DNA from: an uncultured Erysipelotrichaceae bacterium
GTDB taxonomy: Bacteria > Bacillota_I > Bacilli_A > RF39 > UBA660
Direction of reading: 5' to 3'
Assembly: GCA_902780395.1 (NCBI GenBank)
Contig: CACZFH010000012.1
Coordinates: 1 to 44,099 of the forward strand
Length of the DNA: 44,099 nt
Both the position numbers and the translations under genes were made by a program. This document shows positions 34,655-41,555 of the stretch, in pieces. The notes under the pieces are model-generated. The model ran no database searches, was not told the DNA's origin, and saw only the letters and a list, made by a program, of their open reading frames with translations. The number at the start of each line of letters is the position of its first letter. Position 1 is the stretch's first letter.

Positions 34655-35626
34655 ATGAATAACGAATTAATTAATAATTTTTTAGATAAAAGTGAAGAAG
34701 CGTTTTTAATGGCAATAGAAATATATAATAAACCTACCATTAAATATAGATTAGAAGGTTTTGCTTTTTTTATATGTAATGCGTGGGAATTACTACTAAA
34801 AGCAAAGATGCTACAAAATGGGGAAAGTATATATTATCCAGATAAGCCTAACAGAACTATTTCATTATCAAATTGCGTTGCCCACATTTTTACAAACGAT
34901 AAAGATCCAGTTAGAAAAAATTTAGAAATAATAATAAGTTTAAGAAATACATCAACACATTTTGTAATTAAAGAAATGGATTCAATTTATCTTCCTTTTA
35001 TGCAAGCAAATGTTTTAAATTATTCTCAAAAATTGTTTGATTTTTTTGGAAGAGATATAACAGAAAAAATTAATAGTTCATTTATGACATTAGTAATTAA
35101 TAATGAATCAATATCAGATGAAGAAATTCTTAGTAGATATGGAGACAATATTTTAACTAGATATAATAAAGTAAAAAATGAAACAGAACAAATAATTACA
35201 GAAAATTCAAATGAAAAGCTTGCAATTCAAATAGACTTAAATGTAAAAATAGTAAAAGACAAAGATGAAGCAAAAACAACATTTAGAATTGCAAAAGATG
35301 GAGAAGATCCGGTAAGAATAATAAAAGAAATAAAGGATACAAATTTAACACATTGTTATAAACAAAAAAGAATAAGAGAAATAGTAGAAGATAATTTAAA
35401 AAGAAAAGGAATTACTATAAAAATAACCCAATATGATTTAGGTTTATTGTGTGATAAGTTTGATTTAAAAGGAAATGAAAAGTATTATTATAAACATGCC
35501 TTAACAAATAGTTGGGGATGCAGTCAGCAATTAGTAGACTTTCTAACAGAATTATTTATAAAAAATCCAAATATAATTAATGAATTAAAAGAAGAAAAAA
35601 GTGAAAAGAAAGAAATTCAAGCATAA
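34655..35626 (+). CDS. DUF3644 protein with a HEPN-like motif, possible defence or toxin gene
   Basis: 323 residues. The N-terminal half (about 1-150) matches what I know of DUF3644: EAFLMAIEIYNKPTIKYRLE, FFICNAWELLLKAKML, then FTNDKDPVRKNLEIIISLRNTSTHF. RNTSTH fits the Rx4-6H signature of HEPN ribonucleases. The C-terminal part (about 240-323) has a compact basic domain. DUF3644 genes are often in restriction-modification or other defence settings. Here the gene is cargo between two integrases, with AAGGAGG upstream, no partner protein in its operon, and a convergent structured RNA overlapping its stop codon. RNase or defence function is inferred. Confidence 0.72.
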   Translation: MNNELINNFLDKSEEAFLMAIEIYNKPTIKYRLEGFAFFICNAWELLLKAKMLQNGESIYYPDKPNRTISLSNCVAHIFTNDKDPVRKNLEIIISLRNTSTHFVIKEMDSIYLPFMQANVLNYSQKLFDFFGRDITEKINSSFMTLVINNESISDEEILSRYGDNILTRYNKVKNETEQIITENSNEKLAIQIDLNVKIVKDKDEAKTTFRIAKDGEDPVRIIKEIKDTNLTHCYKQKRIREIVEDNLKRKGITIKITQYDLGLLCDKFDLKGNEKYYYKHALTNSWGCSQQLVDFLTELFIKNPNIINELKEEKSEKKEIQA

Positions 35627-35723
35627 AAAAACTTGCCCCAGGAGCAAAGGAATTCTAAATATACAAGTGTATATCTACTCTCATTCGAGAACCCAGCTTT
35701 AATCCTTCACAGGCAAGTAATAC
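35624..35723 (-). ncRNA. structured small RNA convergent with the DUF3644 gene
   Basis: About 100 bases on the minus strand, from a strong promoter (35730-35758) to a T7 run (35631-35625). Terminal helix P1 pairs ACTTGCC with GGCAAGT (plus positions 35712-35718 and 35631-35637). P2 pairs GAAGGA with TCCTTT. P3 is TCTC-GAAT-GAGA, P4 is ATATAC-ACTT-GTATAT. This gives a branched fold. A competing local stem TTGCTC/GGGCAA near the 3' end could replace P1. Its end overlaps the stop codon of the DUF3644 gene by three bases. No known family recognised. Confidence 0.68.
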
Positions 35724-35729
35724 ATTTAT

Positions 35730-35758
35730 AATATAACAAAAGTTATATTTGATGTCAA
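35730..35758 (-). promoter_or_regulatory. promoter of the minus-strand small RNA
   Basis: On the minus strand: perfect -35 TTGACA (35758-35753), exactly 17 bases, -10 TATATT (35735-35730). One of the best promoters in the window. Confidence 0.85.
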
Positions 35759-35799
35759 TTTTATTATATGACATATTATTGTAAATATGTAAAATAATA

Positions 35800-35827
35800 T
35801 TGCAAAAATAATAAAAAGTGATATTAT
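35800..35827 (+). promoter_or_regulatory. candidate promoter of the leader peptide cassette
   Basis: TTGCAA (35800-35805), 16-base spacer, TATTAT (35822-35827); an alternative -10 is TATAAA at 35825. Divergent from the small RNA promoter, with about 40 bases between the two -35 boxes. Confidence 0.5.
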
Positions 35828-35860
35828 AAAAGGCAATTAATTAATTGGAGCTGATGTCTA

Positions 35861-35938
35861 ATGAGAAATAAAGCACTTTTAATTTATACACCAAAACAAT
35901 TTAGTTTATTAATTAATGTAATCAATGAGGGAAATTGA
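35861..35938 (+). CDS. 25-residue leader peptide
   Basis: ATG 35861 with GGAG (35847-35850) ten bases upstream. The peptide runs MRNKALLIYTPKQFSLLINV then INEGN. The last four codons and the TGA stop lie in the 5' arm of the following attenuator hairpin, so a ribosome finishing the peptide would cover that arm. I recognise no family; a leader role is inferred from size and geometry. Confidence 0.6.
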   Translation: MRNKALLIYTPKQFSLLINVINEGN

Positions 35939-35965
35939 CTATAAAAGTCTTTTTCCCTCTTTTTT
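35927..35965 (+). terminator. attenuator-type terminator overlapping the leader peptide
   Basis: GAGGGAAA/TTTCCCTC (35927-35934 with 35952-35959) continued by GACT/AGTC (35937-35940 with 35946-35949), then a T-run to 35965. GGGAGGG for the next gene begins four bases later. Strong intrinsic terminator between promoter and gene. Confidence 0.85.
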
Positions 35966-35980
35966 GTTGGGAGGGTTTGG

Positions 35981-36592
35981 ATGATAAAATATGATGAATA
36001 CGGAAAGTTAGAAGCAAAATTATTAAATGAAGATGGTGTGTTGTCTAAGAAAAGAATCAAACAAGAAAATTTTAAGATGTATAAAAAGGATTTTCACGAC
36101 TTGATTGAACTAATGACAATGAATAAAATGTTTCATAGTCTATATGCAGAGCAATTAGATTTCTATATAGATAAAAATCTAGAGTTTAAAGTAATATCTG
36201 AATCTAAATTGCACTCATATTCTTACGCAGAAGGATTAAATGACTTAACAGAAGAAGATACAACAGTAATTACTATGGATAAACATGCTTATGAGCAATT
36301 TCATGAATTATGTATTCAATTAATCATTAAAGTTAAGAAATCTTGGAGACAATTAAACGAAGTAGAAAGATTTATCTTAAAATGCCTAGAGTTTGATAAC
36401 CCACCAAATGTAGATGACGATGTAGCATTTGAACTATCATATGATCCAAAAAAATACTATCAATTTAAAAAGAGTGGATATATTAAAATGGGAGTTCAAT
36501 TAAAAGTACATGAAGCAACTAAATGTAATTCAGTCCTACCAAATGCATATAATAAACTAAAAGAAGAAAATAAAAAGGAAAAAAATTCCTAG
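35981..36592 (+). CDS. element-borne hypothetical protein behind an attenuator
   Basis: 203 residues, soluble, mostly helical, acidic N-terminal half and a Lys/Glu-rich end. Phrases such as WRQLNEVERFILKCLEFDNPP resemble the helical middle of phage-type regulators, but I recognise no family. It is preceded by a perfect GGGAGGG site and controlled by the leader/attenuator at 35861-35965. It may be an element regulator or replication accessory protein. Confidence 0.6.
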   Translation: MIKYDEYGKLEAKLLNEDGVLSKKRIKQENFKMYKKDFHDLIELMTMNKMFHSLYAEQLDFYIDKNLEFKVISESKLHSYSYAEGLNDLTEEDTTVITMDKHAYEQFHELCIQLIIKVKKSWRQLNEVERFILKCLEFDNPPNVDDDVAFELSYDPKKYYQFKKSGYIKMGVQLKVHEATKCNSVLPNAYNKLKEENKKEKNS

Positions 36593-36628
36593 TTTTTAGT
36601 ACAGTAAAAATAACAATAATAAAACTAA

Positions 36629-36657
36629 AAAAATCTCTCTATTATGGGAGATTTTTT
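36629..36657 (+). terminator. terminator behind the 35981 gene
   Basis: AAAAATCTC pairs with GAGATTTTT around TCTATTATGG (about 36629-36656) with T6 on the 3' side. Confidence 0.85.
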
Positions 36658-36707
36658 CCAATGGTTTAAATAAGCAATCTTATAGATAATGGTAGTGAAC
36701 AAAGGCC

Positions 36708-36741
36708 TTAGTTCAAATCTAGAGAAAAGGAAGTGAACTAA
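36708..36741 (+). promoter_or_regulatory. inverted repeat around the ribosome-binding site of the winged-helix gene
   Basis: TTAGTTCA (36708-36715) and TGAACTAA (36734-36741) are perfect 8-base inverted repeats. AAGGAAG, the Shine-Dalgarno, lies in the loop and abuts the 3' arm. Could be an operator for the winged-helix protein itself or an RNA hairpin affecting translation. Confidence 0.5.
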
Positions 36742-36743
36742 AA

Positions 36744-37235
36744 ATGAATGATGAATATATAAGAATATTCGCAATCATGCCTAGTGAGATCTATAAGACA
36801 AAAGATTTAACTAGCGAAGAAAAATTAATCGCAGAGAGAATTACTGCTCTTTGCAAAAAGGAGGGATATGCTTGGATAAGCAATAAAGCATTAGCTGATA
36901 TGTATGGAATAAGAGTTGATACAGTTTCAAAACATATAAAACATTTAATTGAATATGGATACATTAAATGTATATATGGGAAGAATGGTAATGGTAATAA
37001 AAAAAGAACCATATATTTATCCAATAACATATGGGACAATGAGGCAATAGTTAATAGTTTAGATAATCAATCTAATATAGGTTATTCTTCCAAATATAAT
37101 AATAAATATAATAATAAAAAAGAATATGAAGATAATACTCCTGATTGGATTAAACATCCTGAAATGTGTAAGTCAGAGCCTATGACTCCAGAAGAAATTA
37201 AAGAATTTGAAGAACTACTTGCGGAGTTTAAATAA
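36744..37235 (+). CDS. winged helix-turn-helix protein of the mobile element
   Basis: 163 residues. N-terminal wHTH (about 20-85: LTSEEKLIAERITALCKKEGYAWISNKALADMYGIRVDTVSKHIKHLIEYGYI), similar to the helix-turn-helix domain of replication initiators and regulators on Firmicutes mobile elements. A low-complexity Asn/Lys/Tyr linker (YNNKYNNKK) and an acidic tail follow. It is first of a tight series: its stop TAA overlaps the ATG of the xis-like gene by one base. Replication or regulation cannot be told apart from sequence. Confidence 0.72.
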   Translation: MNDEYIRIFAIMPSEIYKTKDLTSEEKLIAERITALCKKEGYAWISNKALADMYGIRVDTVSKHIKHLIEYGYIKCIYGKNGNGNKKRTIYLSNNIWDNEAIVNSLDNQSNIGYSSKYNNKYNNKKEYEDNTPDWIKHPEMCKSEPMTPEEIKEFEELLAEFK

Positions 37236-37465
37236 TGGAAGATAGATTAATATACACAGTACAGGAAGTAGCTAGTATTCTTCATTCTAGCCCAAATTAT
37301 ATTTATGAATTAATTAGAAAAGGATATTTACCTGCAATTAAATTAGGAAGTTTAAAAGTCTTAAAATCTACACTAGAAAGATTCTTAATTCAAAACGAAG
37401 GAAAAGATTTATCTGATTTAAACAATATTAAAAAGATCATTATTGTAGAGGTAGATAATGAGTAA
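37235..37465 (+). CDS. excisionase-like HTH protein
   Basis: 76 residues with a MerR-type HTH_17 fold: YTVQEVASILHSSPNYIYELIRKGYLPAIKLGSLKVLKS. Such small proteins beside a tyrosine integrase act as recombination directionality factors (Xis). It overlaps integrase 2 by eight bases, which supports that role. Confidence 0.82.
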   Translation: MEDRLIYTVQEVASILHSSPNYIYELIRKGYLPAIKLGSLKVLKSTLERFLIQNEGKDLSDLNNIKKIIIVEVDNE

Positions 37466-38741
37466 GATTAATATTAGAAAAAGAGGAAATTATTATGAAT
37501 ATAGAATTGAAATAGCAAGAGTAGATAATAAAAGACAATGGTTAAGCAAATCAGGTTTTAGAACAAAGCCAGAAGCTCAAGAAGCAGGAGTACAAGCTTA
37601 CAATGAATATATCAATGCAGGGATACCTTTTAAACAATGTGATTTATCTTATTCAGATTATCTTGACTATTGGTTAGAAAATTATTGTAAAAACAATCTA
37701 AAATATAACACAATTCAAACCTATCAAATCATAATTAATAAATATTTAAAGAAAGGTATAGGAAAATATAAACTATCAACTATAACAGGAGTTGCATTAA
37801 ATTCCTATATCACTGAATTAGTAAATAATTATAATCATTCAAGAACTTATTATAAAAACATATTAAAAGTTATTAAAGGATCATTTAGAGACGCATGTAA
37901 TTTATATGGATTTATTAAATATAATCCAGCATTAACATTAAGATTACCTAAAATTGATGAAATAGAAGAAGAAAGAAGACATGTTTATACAAAAGAAGAA
38001 ATAGACTTAATTCTAGAAAAATTTAAGGATAATGCAACATTTATAGCCTCATTCTTAACATCATGTTTTACTGGTATGAGAACTGGAGAAGTATTTGCTC
38101 TTACATGGGAAGATATTGATTTAGAAAATGGAATAATAGATGTTCAACATAGTGTTTATGATAAACCAAAAGACAAAGATGGTAGATGGTTTTTAGGAAC
38201 AACTAAAACTATATCAGGAAAAAGAAAAATCTATATAGGAGAAACATTAGTAAAAGCATTAAAGAACTTCAAAGAAAGACAAGAAGAGTTAAAGAAATTA
38301 TTTGGTAAAGATTATAAATATTACCATTTAGAAGAAATTAAAACTGAATCGGGTAAAATAACAGATAAAAGAATAGTTCTTAATGACGATTATTCAAAAG
38401 AAATACTTAATCTAGTATTTACAAAAGATGATGGAACTTATGTAGGAACTGATATACCTAAGTATCCATTTAAGATAATACATAATGTATTAGGAATTAA
38501 AAAATGTAGATTCTATGATTTAAGAGGAACATATGCAACGAAAGTATTAAATAGTGGAACAGAGATTAAAGATGTAGCCAACTTATTAGGACATAGAAAT
38601 GTAGAAACAACTGAAAATTATTACATTAGAAGTATAGAAGACAACAAAAGAAATGCAGTTAATGAATTTGATAGTAAAAATACTACTGAGGTTATAAAAA
38701 GTGTTATAGGATTTCAAATTAAAGAAGGTGAAACTGTATGA
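37458..38741 (+). CDS. tyrosine integrase 2
   Basis: 427 residues, same plan as integrase 1: INIRKRGNYYEYRIEIARVD arm-binding domain, core-binding domain, catalytic TGMRTGEVFALTW, box II FYDLRGTYATKV (Tyr in place of His at HxxR, a change also seen in other members), LGHRNVETTENYYIR. It overlaps xis upstream and mobV downstream by a few bases, so xis-int-mobV form one unit. Being internal to the island, it may belong to a second element nested or joined to the first. Confidence 0.92.
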   Translation: MSKINIRKRGNYYEYRIEIARVDNKRQWLSKSGFRTKPEAQEAGVQAYNEYINAGIPFKQCDLSYSDYLDYWLENYCKNNLKYNTIQTYQIIINKYLKKGIGKYKLSTITGVALNSYITELVNNYNHSRTYYKNILKVIKGSFRDACNLYGFIKYNPALTLRLPKIDEIEEERRHVYTKEEIDLILEKFKDNATFIASFLTSCFTGMRTGEVFALTWEDIDLENGIIDVQHSVYDKPKDKDGRWFLGTTKTISGKRKIYIGETLVKALKNFKERQEELKKLFGKDYKYYHLEEIKTESGKITDKRIVLNDDYSKEILNLVFTKDDGTYVGTDIPKYPFKIIHNVLGIKKCRFYDLRGTYATKVLNSGTEIKDVANLLGHRNVETTENYYIRSIEDNKRNAVNEFDSKNTTEVIKSVIGFQIKEGETV

Positions 38742-39919
38742 ATTATGCAATATTCAGAAGTGAACCTATTTATACCTTAAATGATCTTGCTCAAATTGGT
38801 TCTCACAATAAAAGAGAGAAGAAAGCATATAAATCGAATCCAGATATAGACTTATCAAAAACTAAAGATAATGTAGAACTTGTTCCATTAAATATGAAAT
38901 ATGTTAAAGGTTTTTATGAAATAACAAAAGAATATAAAAAAGAACATGAAGAAAGAATGAAAAATGAAAGAGAAGATAGAAGAAGAACATTCAGACAAAT
39001 GGTAGATAAATCCAAAAGCGTTGTAGCAGATGAAATGATATTTACTGCTTCTCATAACTTCTTTAATGATATGCCTAAAGAAAAAGTACTAGAATGGTCA
39101 GAGTATTGTATGGCATTTGTAAAAGAATATTTAGGTTATAAAGATGAGCAAATATTACATGCAACATTACATATGGATGAAAAGACACCTCATATACATT
39201 GTGTAGTAGTTCCTTTGATAAAAAAAATTGATAAGAGAACAAATACAGAACGATATACCATCTCTAAAAAGCAATATATCCACGATAAAGAACATTTAAG
39301 TGAATTACAAGATAAATATTGTGAATTATTAAATCTAGGTGGATTTGCTTTAGAAAGAGGTCAAAAACATAGTGCAGTAGAACACTTAAATATGAAAGAA
39401 TTTAAAAGAGCAACACAAGAAGTAAATAAAGAATTAACTAGTAGAAGTAACAAATTAGATCAAGCAATTACCGATTTAGAAATAAAAATGGAATCTAATA
39501 AACCTGTATTGTTTGAAAAAGAATCAATTAAGATAAAAAAAGATACATTTGATAGTATGAATAAAGTAATAGAAGAATCTAAAAAGATAAGTGAAATGAA
39601 GCCTAAATTAGATAATACATACAAAGCAATGAAAGAACAAATAAGTACATATTCAAAAGTACAACAAGAAAACTATGATTTAAAGGATGAAAATGAAACA
39701 TTAAAATTTCAAAACACAAAGTTATCAAATAGAGTATCAATACTTGAAAATACAATAACTGTTTTAAAAAGGACAATAGAGAGAGTATCAAATTTCTTCT
39801 ATCATTTAGTAGCAGATGGATTAATACCAAAGAAAAAGGAAGAAGAAATAAATAATATATTAGGTAATGATTATAAACCATATAAAGAAAAGAGTAGAGA
39901 TGATGGTCTTTCTTTATAA
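38738..39919 (+). CDS. MobV-family relaxase (Mob/Pre)
   Basis: 393 residues. N-terminal MNYAIFRSEPIYTLNDLAQI, a central catalytic motif LHMDEKTPHIHCVVVPL (the His-rich motif of MobV), then FALERGQKH, and a long coiled-coil C-terminal half. MobV proteins nick oriT and pilot single-stranded DNA into a conjugation pore supplied by another element. No coupling protein or type IV secretion genes are present, so this is a mobilizable, not self-transmissible, element. Starts with a four-base overlap with integrase 2. The cognate oriT is just downstream. Confidence 0.93.
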   Translation: MNYAIFRSEPIYTLNDLAQIGSHNKREKKAYKSNPDIDLSKTKDNVELVPLNMKYVKGFYEITKEYKKEHEERMKNEREDRRRTFRQMVDKSKSVVADEMIFTASHNFFNDMPKEKVLEWSEYCMAFVKEYLGYKDEQILHATLHMDEKTPHIHCVVVPLIKKIDKRTNTERYTISKKQYIHDKEHLSELQDKYCELLNLGGFALERGQKHSAVEHLNMKEFKRATQEVNKELTSRSNKLDQAITDLEIKMESNKPVLFEKESIKIKKDTFDSMNKVIEESKKISEMKPKLDNTYKAMKEQISTYSKVQQENYDLKDENETLKFQNTKLSNRVSILENTITVLKRTIERVSNFFYHLVADGLIPKKKEEEINNILGNDYKPYKEKSRDDGLSL

Positions 39920-39920
39920 G

Positions 39921-40003
39921 ACTATCTTTATGACAAGATAGTAACACACTATGATATTGGCAGAGCCAATAACAATGTGTGCCAAGGATAAACCCTTTGG
40001 AAT
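39921..40003 (-). other. oriT: origin of transfer (oriT), MobV/pMV158 type
   Basis: The minus strand contains TAGTGTGTTA (plus 39942-39951), which fits the pMV158-family nic consensus TAGTGNG/TTA; the nick would fall between plus positions 39944 and 39945. It is flanked by hairpins: ACTATCTT/AAGATAGT (39921-39928 with 39935-39942) and TATTGGC-AGA-GCCAATA (39955-39971), the latter enclosed by CACAC/GTGTG. ATAG/CTAT pairing would put nic in a loop. A third stem, CCAAGG with CCTTTGG, lies at about 39983-40001. The site is behind mobV and on the opposite strand. Confidence 0.75.
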
Positions 40004-40143
40004 CCCATTAAGCACCAATACTACAAACTTTTCATCATCGAGATTCATAAAAAAGAAAAATACTATCGCCACTTTCATCAGTAAACTGACAAAACGTGCC
40101 ACGTATTTTCATTCTAAATCAAGTAATAATAATACTTGATTTA
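40004..40143. repeat. non-coding segment next to oriT with palindromes
   Basis: No convincing gene: open frames on both strands (about 62 codons each) lack ribosome-binding sites. It contains TCAGT/ACTGA, the palindrome ACGTGCCACGT and an 11-bp stem TAAATCAAGTA/TACTTGATTTA (40115-40125 with 40133-40143). Noticeably richer in G+C than its surroundings up to about 40110. May be the rest of a transfer or single-strand origin. Confidence 0.45.
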
Positions 40144-40167
40144 TATCGGAAAATAGTAATATTGTGA

Positions 40168-40197
40168 TTAGATTAAAATAAAAAAATATGTTATAAT
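40168..40197 (+). promoter_or_regulatory. promoter of the membrane protein pair
   Basis: TTAGAT (40168-40173), 18-base spacer and an extended -10 TGTTATAAT (-10 at 40192-40197). Confidence 0.6.
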
Positions 40198-40242
40198 TAT
40201 ATATGTAAGATAAATAGCAATCTGAAAGTGAGTTGAGTTTAT

Positions 40243-40812
40243 GTGGATGGACAATTAAGTGAAATAATTAAACCATTTAAAGTATTGTTTATATTTTTAA
40301 TAATTGAGTTTTTATTTGTTTTAATTTTTTTTACAGCTTTATATAGTGGTTATGATAAAAATCTTTTTGAAATAAAATTAAATAATACTCTTATGAATTG
40401 TTATTACTCAGAGGAATATACTAATGGATTACTTATTAATGCAGGAACTAGTGGTTATAATTCAGTAGAAAATAGAATAAATGAAATTCAATTAAATAAT
40501 CCTATTAAATTAGACGTTAATGAATATGAAGTTTATTATAAAAATGGTTATCGTAAAGCAGATACTAATGGTTGGTTAAGAGAAGATAATTTAAAATATT
40601 CCTTAGTCAAAAATTCAAAATTAAAATTAATAATTAAGAGAAAAAATAAATTATTATATGATGGTGATTATATTAGTGATTTGAGCAACATTATTAATGA
40701 AAAAGGAAGATATTATATACATATTTATTCTGTTAGAAAAGATGGTTTATTAACCTCTGTTAAAACGCATATTAGTTTTAATGTAATTGTTGGAGGTGGT
40801 AATCATGAATAA
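40243..40812 (+). CDS. hypothetical single-pass membrane protein 1
   Basis: 189 residues from GTG 40243 (the ATG at 40241 is out of frame and stops after five codons). One N-terminal transmembrane helix (about 12-34, KVLFIFLIIEFLFVLIFFTA), then an extracytoplasmic beta-rich domain of about 150 residues with one Cys. No family recognised. It overlaps the next gene by eight bases, so the two probably form a complex. The Shine-Dalgarno is weak. Confidence 0.65.
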   Translation: MDGQLSEIIKPFKVLFIFLIIEFLFVLIFFTALYSGYDKNLFEIKLNNTLMNCYYSEEYTNGLLINAGTSGYNSVENRINEIQLNNPIKLDVNEYEVYYKNGYRKADTNGWLREDNLKYSLVKNSKLKLIIKRKNKLLYDGDYISDLSNIINEKGRYYIHIYSVRKDGLLTSVKTHISFNVIVGGGNHE

Positions 40813-41197
40813 TTTTAAGTTACATTTACATAAATATTTTTTCTATGATTTATTGGCTATCTTTTTATTTTTCTTAATAACTTTTATAGGTATTAAATTA
40901 TATAATGCATATCAAATTAATAAAAAAACAGAATATGATTTTTCTAGTTATGATAATTTTATGAATGAAGTATATGTTATTAATCCAAATTTATTTAAAT
41001 TTGATAGTAACGGAATTGCTAAAGTAGAAATGAATGATTTACTAAAACCTATAACTAATGGAAAAGATACAATTTATTTTGGAGTTGTTCCTTTAACAAA
41101 AGATCAAGATCAATGTGTTGGCTATATTATTGTTGAAAAAAATAATGAGATTTTAGAGTTTGATTATAGTCATTTGTGTGATATGGTGGATTATTAA
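40805..41197 (+). CDS. hypothetical single-pass membrane protein 2
   Basis: 130 residues from ATG 40805, which has GGAGGTGG eight bases before it. N-terminal transmembrane helix (about 14-36, YDLLAIFLFFLITFIGIKLY) and a small outer domain with two Cys (DQCVGY and HLCDMV) that could form a disulfide. Same topology as the preceding protein. Function unknown. Confidence 0.65.
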   Translation: MNNFKLHLHKYFFYDLLAIFLFFLITFIGIKLYNAYQINKKTEYDFSSYDNFMNEVYVINPNLFKFDSNGIAKVEMNDLLKPITNGKDTIYFGVVPLTKDQDQCVGYIIVEKNNEILEFDYSHLCDMVDY

Positions 41198-41267
41198 ATT
41201 TTAGTTAACAATAATTGTAAGATTAAGATATTACGATTTTCCATATGTCCAGGTAACTCTTATTAAT

Positions 41268-41285
41268 AATAGTAATATTACTATT
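41268..41285. repeat. perfect 18-base palindrome
   Basis: AATAGTAAT followed by ATTACTATT. The first 12 bases, AATAGTAATATT, also occur at 40152-40163, so the two copies bracket the membrane protein pair and its promoter. Confidence 0.55.
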
Positions 41286-41309
41286 TGCAACACTATATAA
41301 ATGATATAA

Positions 41310-41345
41310 AAAAGACAGAATTATATTAAATTTTGTCTTTTTATA
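41310..41345 (+). terminator. terminator behind the membrane protein pair
   Basis: AAAAAGACAGAATT pairs with AATTTTGTCTTTTT with one mismatch around a short loop. T-rich 3' side. Confidence 0.75.
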
Positions 41346-41384
41346 GTATAATTATATTGATTTATTAAAAAGGAGTTGATCCAA

Positions 41385-41489
41385 ATGAATGAAAATAATA
41401 CAAATATAAACTGGTTGATATTGTTTTATAGTAACTTTTATAGAATTCCTTTATTTACAAGGCTTTGCGATGGTTTGAATCTTGCATAA
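41385..41489 (+). CDS. 34-codon orphan frame, possibly a truncated gene
   Basis: ATG 41385 has a perfect AAGGAG (41370-41375) and a TATAAT at 41347-41352. The peptide (NENNTNINWLILFYSNFYR...) stops at 41489. A strong initiation region with so short a product suggests the remains of a gene cut at an element end. Its last part contains GGCTTTGCGATGGTTT (41461-41476), similar to GGTTTTGCGAGGATTT behind secA. Confidence 0.4.
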   Translation: MNENNTNINWLILFYSNFYRIPLFTRLCDGLNLA

Positions 41490-41513
41490 TTTACTAAAAA
41501 AATATTATAAATG

Positions 41514-41533
41514 GTCAAAAATAGTCAAAAATA
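41514..41533 (+). repeat. tandem 10-base direct repeat
   Basis: GTCAAAAATA occurs twice head to tail (41514-41523 and 41524-41533). Possible integrase arm sites or iterons at the right end of the island. Confidence 0.5.
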
Positions 41534-41555
41534 CCTAAAAACAGGTGTTTTTTTA
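41533..41555 (+). terminator. weak terminator
   Basis: ACCT/AGGT stem (41533-41536 with 41543-41546) and a long T-run. From 41556 to 41680 I see nothing recognisable. Confidence 0.5.

Noticed and set aside
35631-35718. The ACTTGCC...GGCAAGT structure as terminator of the DUF3644 gene on the plus strand
   Set aside because: On the plus strand no T-run follows the 3' arm; the T-run and the promoter are both on the minus strand.
39914-40139. Overlapping 62-codon frames on both strands behind mobV, one hydrophobic on the minus strand
   Set aside because: Neither has a ribosome-binding site, and the segment contains the oriT stems and nic-like sequence, which explain its conservation and composition better.
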